NCBI GenBank assembly: GCA_964403545.1 | Contig: CAYOGN010000001.1 | Coordinates: 1-10,101 of the forward strand | Source: VYFG01 sp964403545 | GTDB lineage: Bacteria; Pseudomonadota; Gammaproteobacteria; Arenicellales; Poriferihabitantaceae | Length of the DNA stretch: 10,101 nt | Direction: 5' to 3' | Shown here: positions 1 through 6,566 of the stretch, piece after piece | How positions within the stretch are numbered: the first letter of the stretch is position 1 | Layout of the letters: every line of letters begins with the position of its first letter | Position numbers and translations under genes: made by a program | The notes under the pieces: generated by a model | What the model was told of the DNA's origin: nothing | Seen by the model: the letters and a program-made list of their open reading frames with translations, nothing else | The model's database searches: none

Positions 1-100
1 GGATGGAGAGAAGCCGGCGAGTGGTGCGTCAAAAACAGACATCATAATCGATAATTTGTGTCATTTGATTGTATCGCCTGATTGTATCACCATGCTCGCA

Positions 101-964
101 CTAACCCGTCAGAGCCACAATAACGATCCCTATCGCGAGCAAACACGATGCAATAAAGCGCCTGAGTATACTGCCTTCACGAAACATCAAACCTCCCAAA
201 ATTACACTGATCGGAATCGAGGCCTGGCGTAGAGAGGTGACCGCCGCAACCTCTCCGCCCATGCCATAAGCAGTAAGAATAAGGATGTAAGACGAATAGC
301 AAACGGCGCCGAGAGACAAGAACAAAAACGGCTTGTTTGCCCACTGAAAAAGGTCGCCCCATCGGGTCCCAGGGGTTCCGAAATAGCGATAAATTACCAG
401 GTAAATCGGTAAATTGAAAAATTCTACCCAAAAGAACAGTACCGGCGGCTCAATAACTTCCATAGCGCGGGCATCGACGATGGAATAAATGCCGGTACCG
501 GTCATTGCCAACAAGGCGTACATCAGGGTTTTGGGATCATCCAGCAGATGGGACCGACGACGGTATTGAAGTGCAAAGGCACCAATCAAAACGCAGGCGA
601 TACCGGCAAGTAATTCCCGGGTATAGGTCTCTCCCAGAACCAGCACACCAAATATAACAATGAACAGGGGTGAAGAGCGGACAATGGGGTAGTAACTGGA
701 CAAGTCGCCCCGTCGCAACGTCACGATCAACGATGTGCCGTATAAAATTTGCCCTATAACCGATATGACTATTAAAGGCCAAACCTTGATCGCCGCAAGC
801 AGGTCGTACCCCTGCACGGTAGCGTGGATAAACGACAAGATCATCAACAGGAAAACCAGCCCTATAAAAGCTCCATCGGCGCGCTCCTGACGTTTAAGCA
901 GTGCGTTCCATAGTGGATGCAGGACAGCTGAAACAAGTACCAGACTGACAATCACCAGGTCCAC
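101..964 (-). CDS. EamA/DMT-superfamily membrane transporter
   Basis: A 287-residue integral membrane protein that probably exports or imports a small metabolite through the inner membrane; the substrate cannot be read from sequence. It shows the usual layout of the drug/metabolite transporter superfamily: two homologous EamA halves (roughly residues 5-135 and 146-285) with about ten hydrophobic segments. The first half ends with the typical 'PLFIVIFGVLVLGE' stretch and the second with 'SIPISVILGGLMFRE', the conserved helix-Gly-Glu ends of EamA repeats. Length is normal for the family (about 280-300). The start codon is GTG (962-964, read on the minus strand), with a GGGA purine run about 7-8 bases upstream; the stop is TAG. 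It lies downstream of the CBS-domain gene on the same strand, but the 300-base gap with a weak terminator argues for separate transcription. Family assignment is secure; specificity is unknown. Confidence 0.9.
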   Translation of the reverse strand: MDLVIVSLVLVSAVLHPLWNALLKRQERADGAFIGLVFLLMILSFIHATVQGYDLLAAIKVWPLIVISVIGQILYGTSLIVTLRRGDLSSYYPIVRSSPLFIVIFGVLVLGETYTRELLAGIACVLIGAFALQYRRRSHLLDDPKTLMYALLAMTGTGIYSIVDARAMEVIEPPVLFFWVEFFNLPIYLVIYRYFGTPGTRWGDLFQWANKPFLFLSLGAVCYSSYILILTAYGMGGEVAAVTSLRQASIPISVILGGLMFREGSILRRFIASCLLAIGIVIVALTG

Positions 965-1264
965 AAAGAAATCCCGGGAAAGTCCAGTGGGCTAGCGATC
1001 GAAACTCGGATCAGAAATTTACTGACCCGTCAATGATAGCCGTTCGGTGAGCGGCACAAACTCGCCCCGCGTGTCATTGCCATTAAATGCACAATCACCT
1101 GAACTGGTTAGTTTGAACCATAGTTCGATTCGTGAAAATTAGATTAAATTAAGTGAAATTAAACTAAACTAAACTGAACGTCGATCAGTTCCTGTTGGTG
1201 GGCGACTTCCAGGAAAAATCTGCAAGAAACGCAGGGGTCTATGATTTCGGTCAATGATACCTGC
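965..1264. other. Intergenic region between transporter and CBS-domain gene
   Basis: No convincing gene was seen. The region holds a weak terminator candidate for the CBS gene (1214-1234), an AT-rich stretch at 1133-1172 running into three perfect tandem copies of AAACT (1161-1175), and a short palindromic TGACCCGTCA at 1022-1031. No clear promoter for the transporter could be identified by eye. The AT-rich stretch could act as an upstream promoter element, but this is inference. Confidence 0.5.
1214..1234 (-). terminator. Weak intrinsic terminator candidate after the CBS gene
   Basis: Read on the minus strand, CTGCG and TGCAG can pair (four Watson-Crick pairs plus one G-U) around a TTTCT loop at 1220-1234, followed after one base by five T at 1214-1218. 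It lies 30 bases past the stop of the CBS-domain gene, a sensible position. The stem is short, so confidence is low. Confidence 0.3.
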
Positions 1265-1726
1265 TCACATCGGTAGCGGGCTATTCAACACATGAATTTG
1301 ATCTTTCAGAAATTCCGCCTTCTTGTCGGCGTAATCCAGTTTTGCCATCATAAGATCGCGCAGGCTTAAAAAGCCAACCATATGATTATCGTCATCAACT
1401 ACCGGAAGATGCCTGATTTTATGGTCACGCATCGTTGCCAGAGCCTCATCGATTGATTGCTGGGGTTGTACGGTCTTGACATTTGAGCTCATCATATCCC
1501 CCAGACTATTGTCACCAAAAGCGGCACCCTGCGTCTGGCAGTTTTTAACCACATCACGTTCGGAATAAACACCGACAACCTCTTCTTCCCGAGTAATTAC
1601 GATTGCACCAATATTGTGATCAGTCATTAACTTGAGCGCATTATTAACGGTGTCAGATTCGATACAGGTTACAACCTCACTGGGTGCTGACCCAAGTTTG
1701 TTGTTGAGAATTTCTGAAATTTGCAT
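1265..1726 (-). CDS. Tandem CBS-domain protein (stand-alone CBS pair)
   Basis: A soluble cytoplasmic protein of 153 residues made almost wholly of two CBS domains (about residues 14-66 and 78-132), which pair into a Bateman module that usually binds adenosine nucleotides or related ligands and senses energy or redox state. Visible hallmarks are 'ALKLMTDHNIGAIVI...VVGVYSERDVV' in the first domain and 'ALATMRDHKIRHLPVVD...VGFLSLRDLM' in the second, plus a charged C-terminal helix. The open frame extends nine codons further upstream to 1753, but the ATG at 1726 is preferred: GAGGT lies six bases before it and the protein then starts directly with MQISEIL, normal for this family. It is divergent from the sulfatase gene and shares the 1727-2287 control region. 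No effector domain is fused, so its target is unknown. Confidence 0.9.
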   Translation of the reverse strand: MQISEILNNKLGSAPSEVVTCIESDTVNNALKLMTDHNIGAIVITREEEVVGVYSERDVVKNCQTQGAAFGDNSLGDMMSSNVKTVQPQQSIDEALATMRDHKIRHLPVVDDDNHMVGFLSLRDLMMAKLDYADKKAEFLKDQIHVLNSPLPM

Positions 1727-1732
1727 AGTGGT

Positions 1733-1752
1733 ACCTCGGATAATATATAGCA
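1733..1752 (-). promoter_or_regulatory. Putative extended -10 promoter and ribosome site of the CBS gene
   Basis: On the minus strand TGCTATATA (1744-1752) matches the extended -10 pattern TGnTATAAT at 4 of 6 hexamer positions, and GAGGT (1733-1737) is a good Shine-Dalgarno site six bases before the ATG at 1726. If both are used the 5' leader would be only about 11-12 bases. No good -35 hexamer was found. The ribosome site is convincing; the promoter is tentative. Confidence 0.35.
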
Positions 1753-1773
1753 CAGCCAGTTAAAATGGTTAAG

Positions 1774-1786
1774 CCAATTTAATTGG
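1774..1786. promoter_or_regulatory. 13-base palindrome CCAATTTAATTGG (candidate operator)
   Basis: CCAATT and AATTGG form a perfect dyad around a central T, 48 bases upstream of the CBS start and just upstream of its putative -10. The half-site AATTGG recurs at 1798-1803 and 1849-1854. Dyad plus repeated half-sites is typical of a transcription factor operator, but no regulator gene is in the window. Confidence 0.35.
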
Positions 1787-1817
1787 TCGGCCTGGTAAAT
1801 TGGTGCGTTATCAGTGT

Positions 1818-1870
1818 ATTTTCCGTTAACTGCAAATGCGTACAAAGTAATTGGCTGACTAACGGGAAAT
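1818..1870. repeat. Imperfect 11-base inverted repeat
   Basis: ATTTTCCGTTA (1818-1828) is matched by TAACGGGAAAT (1860-1870), 10 of 11 positions complementary, with the odd position a permitted G-U pair in RNA. The loop is 31 bases. It may be an operator with spaced half-sites or a long-range hairpin in a transcript. Confidence 0.35.
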
Positions 1871-1976
1871 CTGAAAGTTTTCGCTCCTGATGATTAATAT
1901 TATACCAAACCGGAAGATTCCACTATGTGCCAGATTGGATACAATTACTGTAATCCAGCGGGTAGAACAGGGGTCC

Positions 1977-2011
1977 CGTTCCACCATCGGTCAGGAATGG
2001 GTGGTGGAACG
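1977..2011 (+). repeat. Strong 12-base-pair hairpin
   Basis: CGTTCCACCA (1977-1986) and TGGTGGAACG (2002-2011) are perfectly complementary. The stem extends inward by one G-U and one C-G pair, leaving an 11-base loop (1989-1999). No T tract follows, so it is not an ordinary terminator. It lies 277 bases before the sulfatase start and downstream of the TAATAT candidate promoter, so it could be part of a long leader, or an operator. Confidence 0.5.
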
Positions 2012-2161
2012 TTTGCTTATCGGGTTACTGGTCAATGGTAATCTGCCTGTCAGGCCCAAGCTTTGGTGCACACCTGCGGCCACTCAACCCACAGGTTTCA
2101 GCAGTCAACTGTTCCGAGTTGTAATCATTCCCCCTCCCTCACACACCAGGCGAAAACTGGG

Positions 2162-2167
2162 TATAAT
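2162..2167 (+). promoter_or_regulatory. Possible -10 element (TATAAT) for the sulfatase gene
   Basis: A perfect TATAAT lies 121 bases before the sulfatase ATG. The expected -35 position (about 2139-2144) holds TCACAC, a poor match, so an activator would be needed if this promoter is used. Confidence 0.3.
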
Positions 2168-2287
2168 TCGGCGCGTTTGTCGGCGCTTGAATTTCATTTA
2201 TCTGGATGATTGTACCGGGGGAACTTCTGACGAAAAATGACAACGAATAGTGGTTGTTTGAACTTTAAGAAAACAGGGGATTTAAAT

Positions 2288-3835
2288 ATGAAACTGATCA
2301 AATTTCTGGCATCTGTGACCCTGCTGTTTAGTAGCGGTCTGGTGGCCGCCGTGGACAAACCCAATATTCTGGTGATTTGGGGTGATGATGTTGGTCAATC
2401 CAATATCAGCGCCTATACCCGGGGGGTTATGGGTTTTCAGACGCCCAATATCGACCGAATTGCTAACGAGGGTATGATGTTTACCGACTATTACGGCGAG
2501 CAAAGTTGTACCGCCGGGCGCTCTTCATTCATTATGGGGCAAAGTGTTTTCCGTACCGGGCTGAGCAAAGTCGGATTACCCGGGGCCAAAGAAGGTATGC
2601 AGGTAGAAGACCCAACCATCGCCGGGTTGCTGAAGAAAGAAGGTTATGCCACCGGCCAGTTTGGCAAAAATCACCTGGGCGACCAGGATGAGATGCTGCC
2701 AACCAATCATGGCTTCGATGAATTTTTTGGTAATCTCTATCACCTCAACGCTGAGGAAGAACCCGAGAACGAGGACTATCCCAGCAACCCGGAGTTCAGA
2801 AAGAAATTCGGTCCCCGCGGCGTGATCAGATCCTCTGCCGATGGCACTATTGAGGATACCGGGCCATTGACCAAAAAGCGTATGGAAACCGTGGATGATG
2901 AAACCGCCGCCGCCGCGCTGGATTTCATCGACCGACAAAACGCTGCAAACAAGCCCTGGTTCGTCTGGTGGAGTGGTACCCGGATGCATTTTCGTACCCA
3001 CGTCAGTGCGGACAGACGCGCTGAAATTGCCAAAATGTACCCGAGCGCAGACGAGTATACCGCAGGCATGGTCGAGCACGACATGCACATTGGCCTGTTT
3101 CTCGACAAGCTTGATGAACTCGGCATCACGGACAACACCATCGTGTTTTATTCAACCGACAATGGTCCCCACATGAACACCTGGCCGGATGCTGCGATGA
3201 CGCCCTTTCGTGGCGAGAAAAATACGAACTGGGAAGGCGGATGGCGGGTGCCTGCCATGGTCCGCTGGCCCGGCAAAATTGCTCCAGACACGGTTTCCAA
3301 TGAAATCGTTCACCATATGGACTGGCTGCCTACATTCCTCGCGGCTGCGGGCAATACGGATATCAAGGAAAAACTCTTGACCGGCTATGAAGCCATCGGC
3401 AGGAATTACAAGGTACATCTGGATGGCTACAATATCCTGCCGTTATTAACCGGTGAGACCAAAGAAAGCCCGCGCCAGGAAATCTTCTATTTTTCCGATG
3501 ATGGTGATCTCACTGCCTTGCGTTATGGGGATTGGAAAGCGATCTTCATGGAGCAGCGTATTGAGGCAACTTTTGAGACCTGGGCCAATCCGTTTACGCC
3601 GTTGCGAGTACCCTTGATCTTTAATCTGCGTCGTGATCCCTACGAGCGTGCGCAGAAGACATCCAATACCTATTATGACTGGATGTTGGATCGCGTTTTT
3701 CTGTTGCTACCTGCACAGAATTTTGTCGCCCAGTTTCTCGGGACTTTCAAGGAATTTCCACCACGCCAAAAGGCGGCAAGTTTCTCGTTGGACCAGGTCA
3801 TGGAGCAGTTTTCCACGCCCGGAGGAGCCCAGTAA
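2288..3835 (+). CDS. Exported arylsulfatase-type sulfatase (alkaline phosphatase superfamily)
   Basis: A 515-residue type I sulfatase expected to hydrolyse a sulfate ester in the periplasm or outside the cell; the natural substrate is not readable. The frame opens at 2237, but the ATG at 2288 is chosen: AGGGGA lies seven bases upstream and it places a clean signal peptide (MKLIKF then a hydrophobic core to VAA, residues 1-21) at the N-terminus. Metal ligands Asp33-Asp34 follow in 'NILVIWGDDVG'. The catalytic motif is Cys74-Thr-Ala-Gly-Arg78 in 'EQSCTAGRSSF'; Cys74 would be converted to formylglycine. Further family marks are 'GQFGKNHLGD', 'FYSTDNGP' and 'PFRGEKNTNWEGGWRVP'. The tail 'FNLRRDPYERA' and 'SFSLDQVM' is typical of this arylsulfatase group, so the gene looks complete. 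Position +2 of the motif is Ala rather than the commoner Pro. No formylglycine-generating enzyme is recognisable in the window. Family assignment is secure. Confidence 0.92.
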   Translation: MKLIKFLASVTLLFSSGLVAAVDKPNILVIWGDDVGQSNISAYTRGVMGFQTPNIDRIANEGMMFTDYYGEQSCTAGRSSFIMGQSVFRTGLSKVGLPGAKEGMQVEDPTIAGLLKKEGYATGQFGKNHLGDQDEMLPTNHGFDEFFGNLYHLNAEEEPENEDYPSNPEFRKKFGPRGVIRSSADGTIEDTGPLTKKRMETVDDETAAAALDFIDRQNAANKPWFVWWSGTRMHFRTHVSADRRAEIAKMYPSADEYTAGMVEHDMHIGLFLDKLDELGITDNTIVFYSTDNGPHMNTWPDAAMTPFRGEKNTNWEGGWRVPAMVRWPGKIAPDTVSNEIVHHMDWLPTFLAAAGNTDIKEKLLTGYEAIGRNYKVHLDGYNILPLLTGETKESPRQEIFYFSDDGDLTALRYGDWKAIFMEQRIEATFETWANPFTPLRVPLIFNLRRDPYERAQKTSNTYYDWMLDRVFLLLPAQNFVAQFLGTFKEFPPRQKAASFSLDQVMEQFSTPGGAQ

Positions 3836-3859
3836 ATCTCTCTGAAGTTGCTGATCTCA

Positions 3860-3928
3860 GTATTGTCTCAATACCAGGCCAGGCCCTGATCAAATCAGTG
3901 CCTGGCATCGGCGACGTGGTTATTGAGA
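3860..3928 (+). promoter_or_regulatory. Nested inverted repeat with alternative pairings between sulfatase and cytochrome genes
   Basis: The core hairpin pairs GCCAGGC (3878-3884) with GCCTGGC (3900-3906) and, after a one-base mismatch, CTGAT with ATCAG around a CAA loop. Outside it TCTCAATACC (3866-3875) pairs with GGTTATTGAGA (3918-3928), with one bulged base. The left outer arm can instead pair locally: GTATTG (3860-3865) with CAATAC (3869-3874) around TCT. The two outer pairings are mutually exclusive, as in attenuators or RNA switches. No U tract follows, so it is not a simple terminator. It sits 25 bases after the sulfatase stop and ends 28 bases before the cytochrome ATG. Confidence 0.5.
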
Positions 3929-3956
3929 ACACCCCCTGGACTTCTTGCTCTTTTCT

Positions 3957-6227
3957 ATGAACCTTCGTTGCTTCACCAGTGTAGTGGTATTTGCGATTAC
4001 CAGCACCCTGACTATATTGGCTCAGGGGCAGCCAGCAAACCAGCATGAGGGGAAATTTACTGGTTCAGAAACCTGTGTGGAATGCCACCAGACGGAATTT
4101 CAGGAGTGGCAACAGTCGGATCACAAAAAAGCCATGGAGGTCGTCAGTGAAGATACCGTGCTGGGCGATTTTTCCGGACTAAAAGTTACCTTTCATGATA
4201 TCGAGACCCGTTTTTTTCGCCTGGGAAAAGACTACAAGGTAGCGACCCTGGGATCAGATGGTGAAACCGGGGTGTTTCCGGTCAGATACACGTTTGGCCA
4301 TTATCCTCTGCAGCAATACCTGGTTGATATTGGAAACGGTCGTCTGCAAGCGCTAAATGTAGCCTGGGATAGTCGCTCCGCCGAGGAAGGTGGACAGCGC
4401 TGGTTTCACCTTCAGGCCGATGAAGATATAGATATACAACATCCTTTTTTCTGGGCCGGCTATTTTCAGAACTGGAACAGCCGCTGTGCCGATTGTCACA
4501 GTACCGATTTACAGAAGAACTTCGATCCGGATACACAAAGCTACCGGACCAGTTGGTCGGAAGTCAGTGTGGGATGTGAAGCCTGTCACGGGCCAGCTTC
4601 AACCCATGTTGAATTGGCTAATGCAGAAAAACTGGAACCGGAAAATTCCGGTTTTGCAAAACCGCCAGCACAAAATCTTGCCTGGAAATTTCGCGGAGAT
4701 GACGATATTGCCTCTCCTTCCGGAGATTCAAATAGTCGGCATATTGATATGTGTGGTGGCTGCCATTCGCGGCGATCGGTGATTGGCAAGATTGAACCCC
4801 TTGGTAGTTATCATGAACAATATCGACTGGCCTTGCTTGATCAGGGGCTTTATTTTTCTGATGGTCAGATAAACGACGAAGTGTATGTGCTGGGCTCATT
4901 TCTCCAGAGCAAGATGCACCAGAGTGGCGTGACTTGCAATAACTGTCACAATCCGCATTCCGGCAAGGTACTTGCCGACGGCAATGGATTGTGTCTGCAG
5001 TGTCATAAGGCAAGTGCTTTTGATACGCCGGAGCACCATCGTCATAAATTAGAATCCGCGGGGTCACAGTGTGTGAGCTGCCATATGCCAGAACGACTCT
5101 ACATGTCTGTGGATCTCCGGCGTGACCATAGCTTTGTGATACCTGACCCTGGATTCTCTGCCAAATCCGGCGTTCCAAACCCGTGTACATCCTGCCATCA
5201 GGATAAATCCGATTCATGGGCAGCATCAGCGATGGCCGGGTGGGGTGTTCAGGCAGGGAACAATACCTGGGCCATGATAAATGAGGGGCTTGCGCAGCAG
5301 AATATGAATGCATTCCTGGCTTATGCCCGCAATCCACCTATAGAGGGATTATCTTCTATCAGGCAAGCGACACTGCTGGATCAACTGGCTGGATTTTCCT
5401 CCCGCCTGTCTATGGAAACGGCGGCCAAACAACTGCAGGACCCGGAGCCCCTGATGCGCAGGGCAGCCGTTGGTGCCCTGCAATCGGCACCACCGGCGGT
5501 GCGTTGGCAGCTCCTGTCGCCATTAATTGAAGATCCGGTTGGCGCGGTTCGGTTTGAAGTTGCCACTACTGTTGCCGATGTGCTGGGTCAGTTAGAGGTG
5601 CCAGAGGCAGAAAAACTGCAAGGATTGCTGGATGAGTATCGGAACTTGCTGACCGCTGACGCCGATACGCCGGGAGGGCAGGTTGCCATGGGTATTCTTG
5701 AAACCCAGCTCGGCAATATTGCTGCAGCAGAGCAGGCCTATCAGCAGGCGCTTTCCATCGAATCCAGTTTCGTCCCGGCAATGATCAATCTGTCCGATCT
5801 CTATCGCGCAACAGAGAGAAATTCGGAGGCGGGGCAGTTATTGCAGGATGCACTGGCAGTGGCGCCTGATAGCGCAACCACCTATCACGCCTATGGGCTG
5901 TTTCTGGTTCGTGACGGTCGCCAGTCTGAATCCCTTGAGTATTTCCGACGAGCAGTAGAGCAAGAGGATGCAGGACCACGTCATGCCTATGTTTATGCCA
6001 TTGCCCTGGACTCGCTAGGGCGGACACCTGAGGCAATCAAATCGATAAATTTGGCAGATAAACGCTGGCCAAATAACTTTGACCTGTCAATGCTGCAAGT
6101 GGCGTATATGGATAAAACGGGAGAGATCAAAGGTATTCACCACTTTTTATCTCTACTTGCTTCGGTTGCGGCGAACGCTCCTCAGGTGGTGGAATGGACC
6201 AGGAAATACAGTGGGGTCAAAGAATAG
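3957..6227 (+). CDS. Exported octahaem c-type cytochrome with HEAT-like and TPR tail
   Basis: A 756-residue periplasmic or surface electron-transfer protein. After a signal peptide (residues 1 to about 25) there are eight CXXCH haem-attachment sites: CVECH (C40), CADCH (C177), CEACH (C207), CGGCH (C266), CNNCH (C327), CLQCH (C346), CVSCH (C372) and CTSCH (C410). The first, 'CVECHQTEFQEWQQSDHKKA', is the cytochrome c554-type signature (CxxCH, then W, S, H). Residues about 470-560 look like HEAT repeats ('MRRAAVGAL', 'DPVGAVRFEVA'). Residues about 575-720 hold TPR repeats ('GNIAAAEQAYQQALSIESSFVPA', 'GRQSESLEYFRRA', 'GRTPEAIKSI'). The frame also opens with a TTG at 3945, but the ATG at 3957 is preferred; the ribosome site is weak for either. 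It follows the sulfatase by 121 bases on the same strand. Whether it is an enzyme (some octahaem proteins reduce nitrite, hydroxylamine or tetrathionate) or only a carrier cannot be told. Confidence 0.88.
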   Translation: MNLRCFTSVVVFAITSTLTILAQGQPANQHEGKFTGSETCVECHQTEFQEWQQSDHKKAMEVVSEDTVLGDFSGLKVTFHDIETRFFRLGKDYKVATLGSDGETGVFPVRYTFGHYPLQQYLVDIGNGRLQALNVAWDSRSAEEGGQRWFHLQADEDIDIQHPFFWAGYFQNWNSRCADCHSTDLQKNFDPDTQSYRTSWSEVSVGCEACHGPASTHVELANAEKLEPENSGFAKPPAQNLAWKFRGDDDIASPSGDSNSRHIDMCGGCHSRRSVIGKIEPLGSYHEQYRLALLDQGLYFSDGQINDEVYVLGSFLQSKMHQSGVTCNNCHNPHSGKVLADGNGLCLQCHKASAFDTPEHHRHKLESAGSQCVSCHMPERLYMSVDLRRDHSFVIPDPGFSAKSGVPNPCTSCHQDKSDSWAASAMAGWGVQAGNNTWAMINEGLAQQNMNAFLAYARNPPIEGLSSIRQATLLDQLAGFSSRLSMETAAKQLQDPEPLMRRAAVGALQSAPPAVRWQLLSPLIEDPVGAVRFEVATTVADVLGQLEVPEAEKLQGLLDEYRNLLTADADTPGGQVAMGILETQLGNIAAAEQAYQQALSIESSFVPAMINLSDLYRATERNSEAGQLLQDALAVAPDSATTYHAYGLFLVRDGRQSESLEYFRRAVEQEDAGPRHAYVYAIALDSLGRTPEAIKSINLADKRWPNNFDLSMLQVAYMDKTGEIKGIHHFLSLLASVAANAPQVVEWTRKYSGVKE

Positions 6228-6331
6228 AAACAGAAATGAACAACAGGAAGCCTCCAGTGATGAGATAGAATCGACGGATTTACTGTTCCTGATGGGGCTA
6301 TAGCTTGAACCGTGATAAAGATCGACTGAAA

Positions 6332-6350
6332 ATCCTTGAAGGATATTTTT
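6332..6350 (+). terminator. Weak intrinsic terminator candidate after the cytochrome gene
   Basis: ATCCT (6332-6336) and AGGAT (6340-6344) pair around a TGA loop, followed after one base by five T (6346-6350) and further T-rich sequence to 6364. The position, 105 bases past the cytochrome stop, is plausible, but the stem is short and AT-rich. Confidence 0.35.
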
Positions 6351-6440
6351 ATATCTTTTCTTTTGCGCCCCAGTTCTATACGCGCTCCCACAGGTAAGGA
6401 TAATAAAAACGATGGTTTATAAATTTTTTACCTGGAAGAT

Positions 6441-6566
6441 ATGGAAAGCCTGGTCCCTCGGCCCCATATTGCTGAAACAGTCAACTTCGTAATCCAGACT
6501 CGAAACAGATGGTTCCTCGATGTTAACCCAGCAGGGTTGCCGTGCTTGAAGCTCCTTGAATACTAA
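6441..6566 (+). CDS. Possible small protein (41 residues), faintly PqqD-like
   Basis: An ATG-initiated frame of 41 codons, ending 26 bases before the fusion gene. The visible residues 'NRWFLDVNPAGLPCLKLLEY' recall the 'GRYYGLNPVGARIWELLDG' type of segment in PqqD-like RiPP recognition elements, but a full PqqD domain is about twice as long, and no frame after the stop supplies the missing half. The ribosome site is poor: GGA only four bases before the ATG. It overlaps a 26-codon frame (6412-6492). It could be a small partner protein, a truncated relic, a leader peptide coupling translation to the next gene, or chance. The resemblance is by eye only. Confidence 0.3.
   Translation: MESLVPRPHIAETVNFVIQTRNRWFLDVNPAGLPCLKLLEY

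Larger units (their letters stand above)
1727..2287. other. Divergent control region between CBS gene and sulfatase gene
   Basis: These 561 bases hold no convincing gene. An open frame of 116 codons (1890-2240, plus) lacks a ribosome site and has an unprotein-like composition. The region is rich in dyad symmetry: a 13-base palindrome at 1774-1786, an 11-base imperfect inverted repeat at 1818-1828 and 1860-1870, and a 12-base-pair hairpin at 1977-2011. The hexamer AATTGG occurs at 1781, 1798 and 1849. Possible plus-strand promoter elements are CTGAAA (1871-1876) with TAATAT (1895-1900) at an 18-base spacing, and TATAAT at 2162-2167. The concentration of symmetry suggests regulator binding or a structured leader for the sulfatase; this is inference. 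Confidence 0.5.

Noticed and set aside
1..45. Possible minus-strand gene running off the left edge (starts MMSVFDAPLAGFSPS)
   Set aside because: Only 15 open codons are visible, with no clear ribosome site. It may be real given the downstream position after the transporter, but it cannot be supported from this window.
1890..2240. Plus-strand open frame of 116 codons upstream of the sulfatase
   Set aside because: No ribosome site, no recognisable domain, composition unlike a real protein, and it runs across the strong hairpin at 1977-2011 and the TATAAT at 2162. It is better read as control region.
2237..2287. Longer sulfatase start at 2237
   Set aside because: It would place 17 polar residues before an otherwise perfect signal peptide and has no ribosome site, whereas the ATG at 2288 has AGGGGA seven bases upstream.
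2576..3088. Antisense frame (170 codons) opposite the sulfatase
   Set aside because: It lies fully within the sulfatase gene, with no ribosome site or recognisable motif.
3878..3906. Hairpin as an intrinsic terminator of the sulfatase
   Set aside because: The stem is strong, but ATCGGCGACG follows instead of a T tract.
4618..5337. Long antisense frame (239 codons) opposite the cytochrome
   Set aside because: It lies wholly inside a clear multihaem cytochrome gene, has no family features and reads as low-complexity His/Arg/Ser-rich sequence typical of a reverse-strand shadow.
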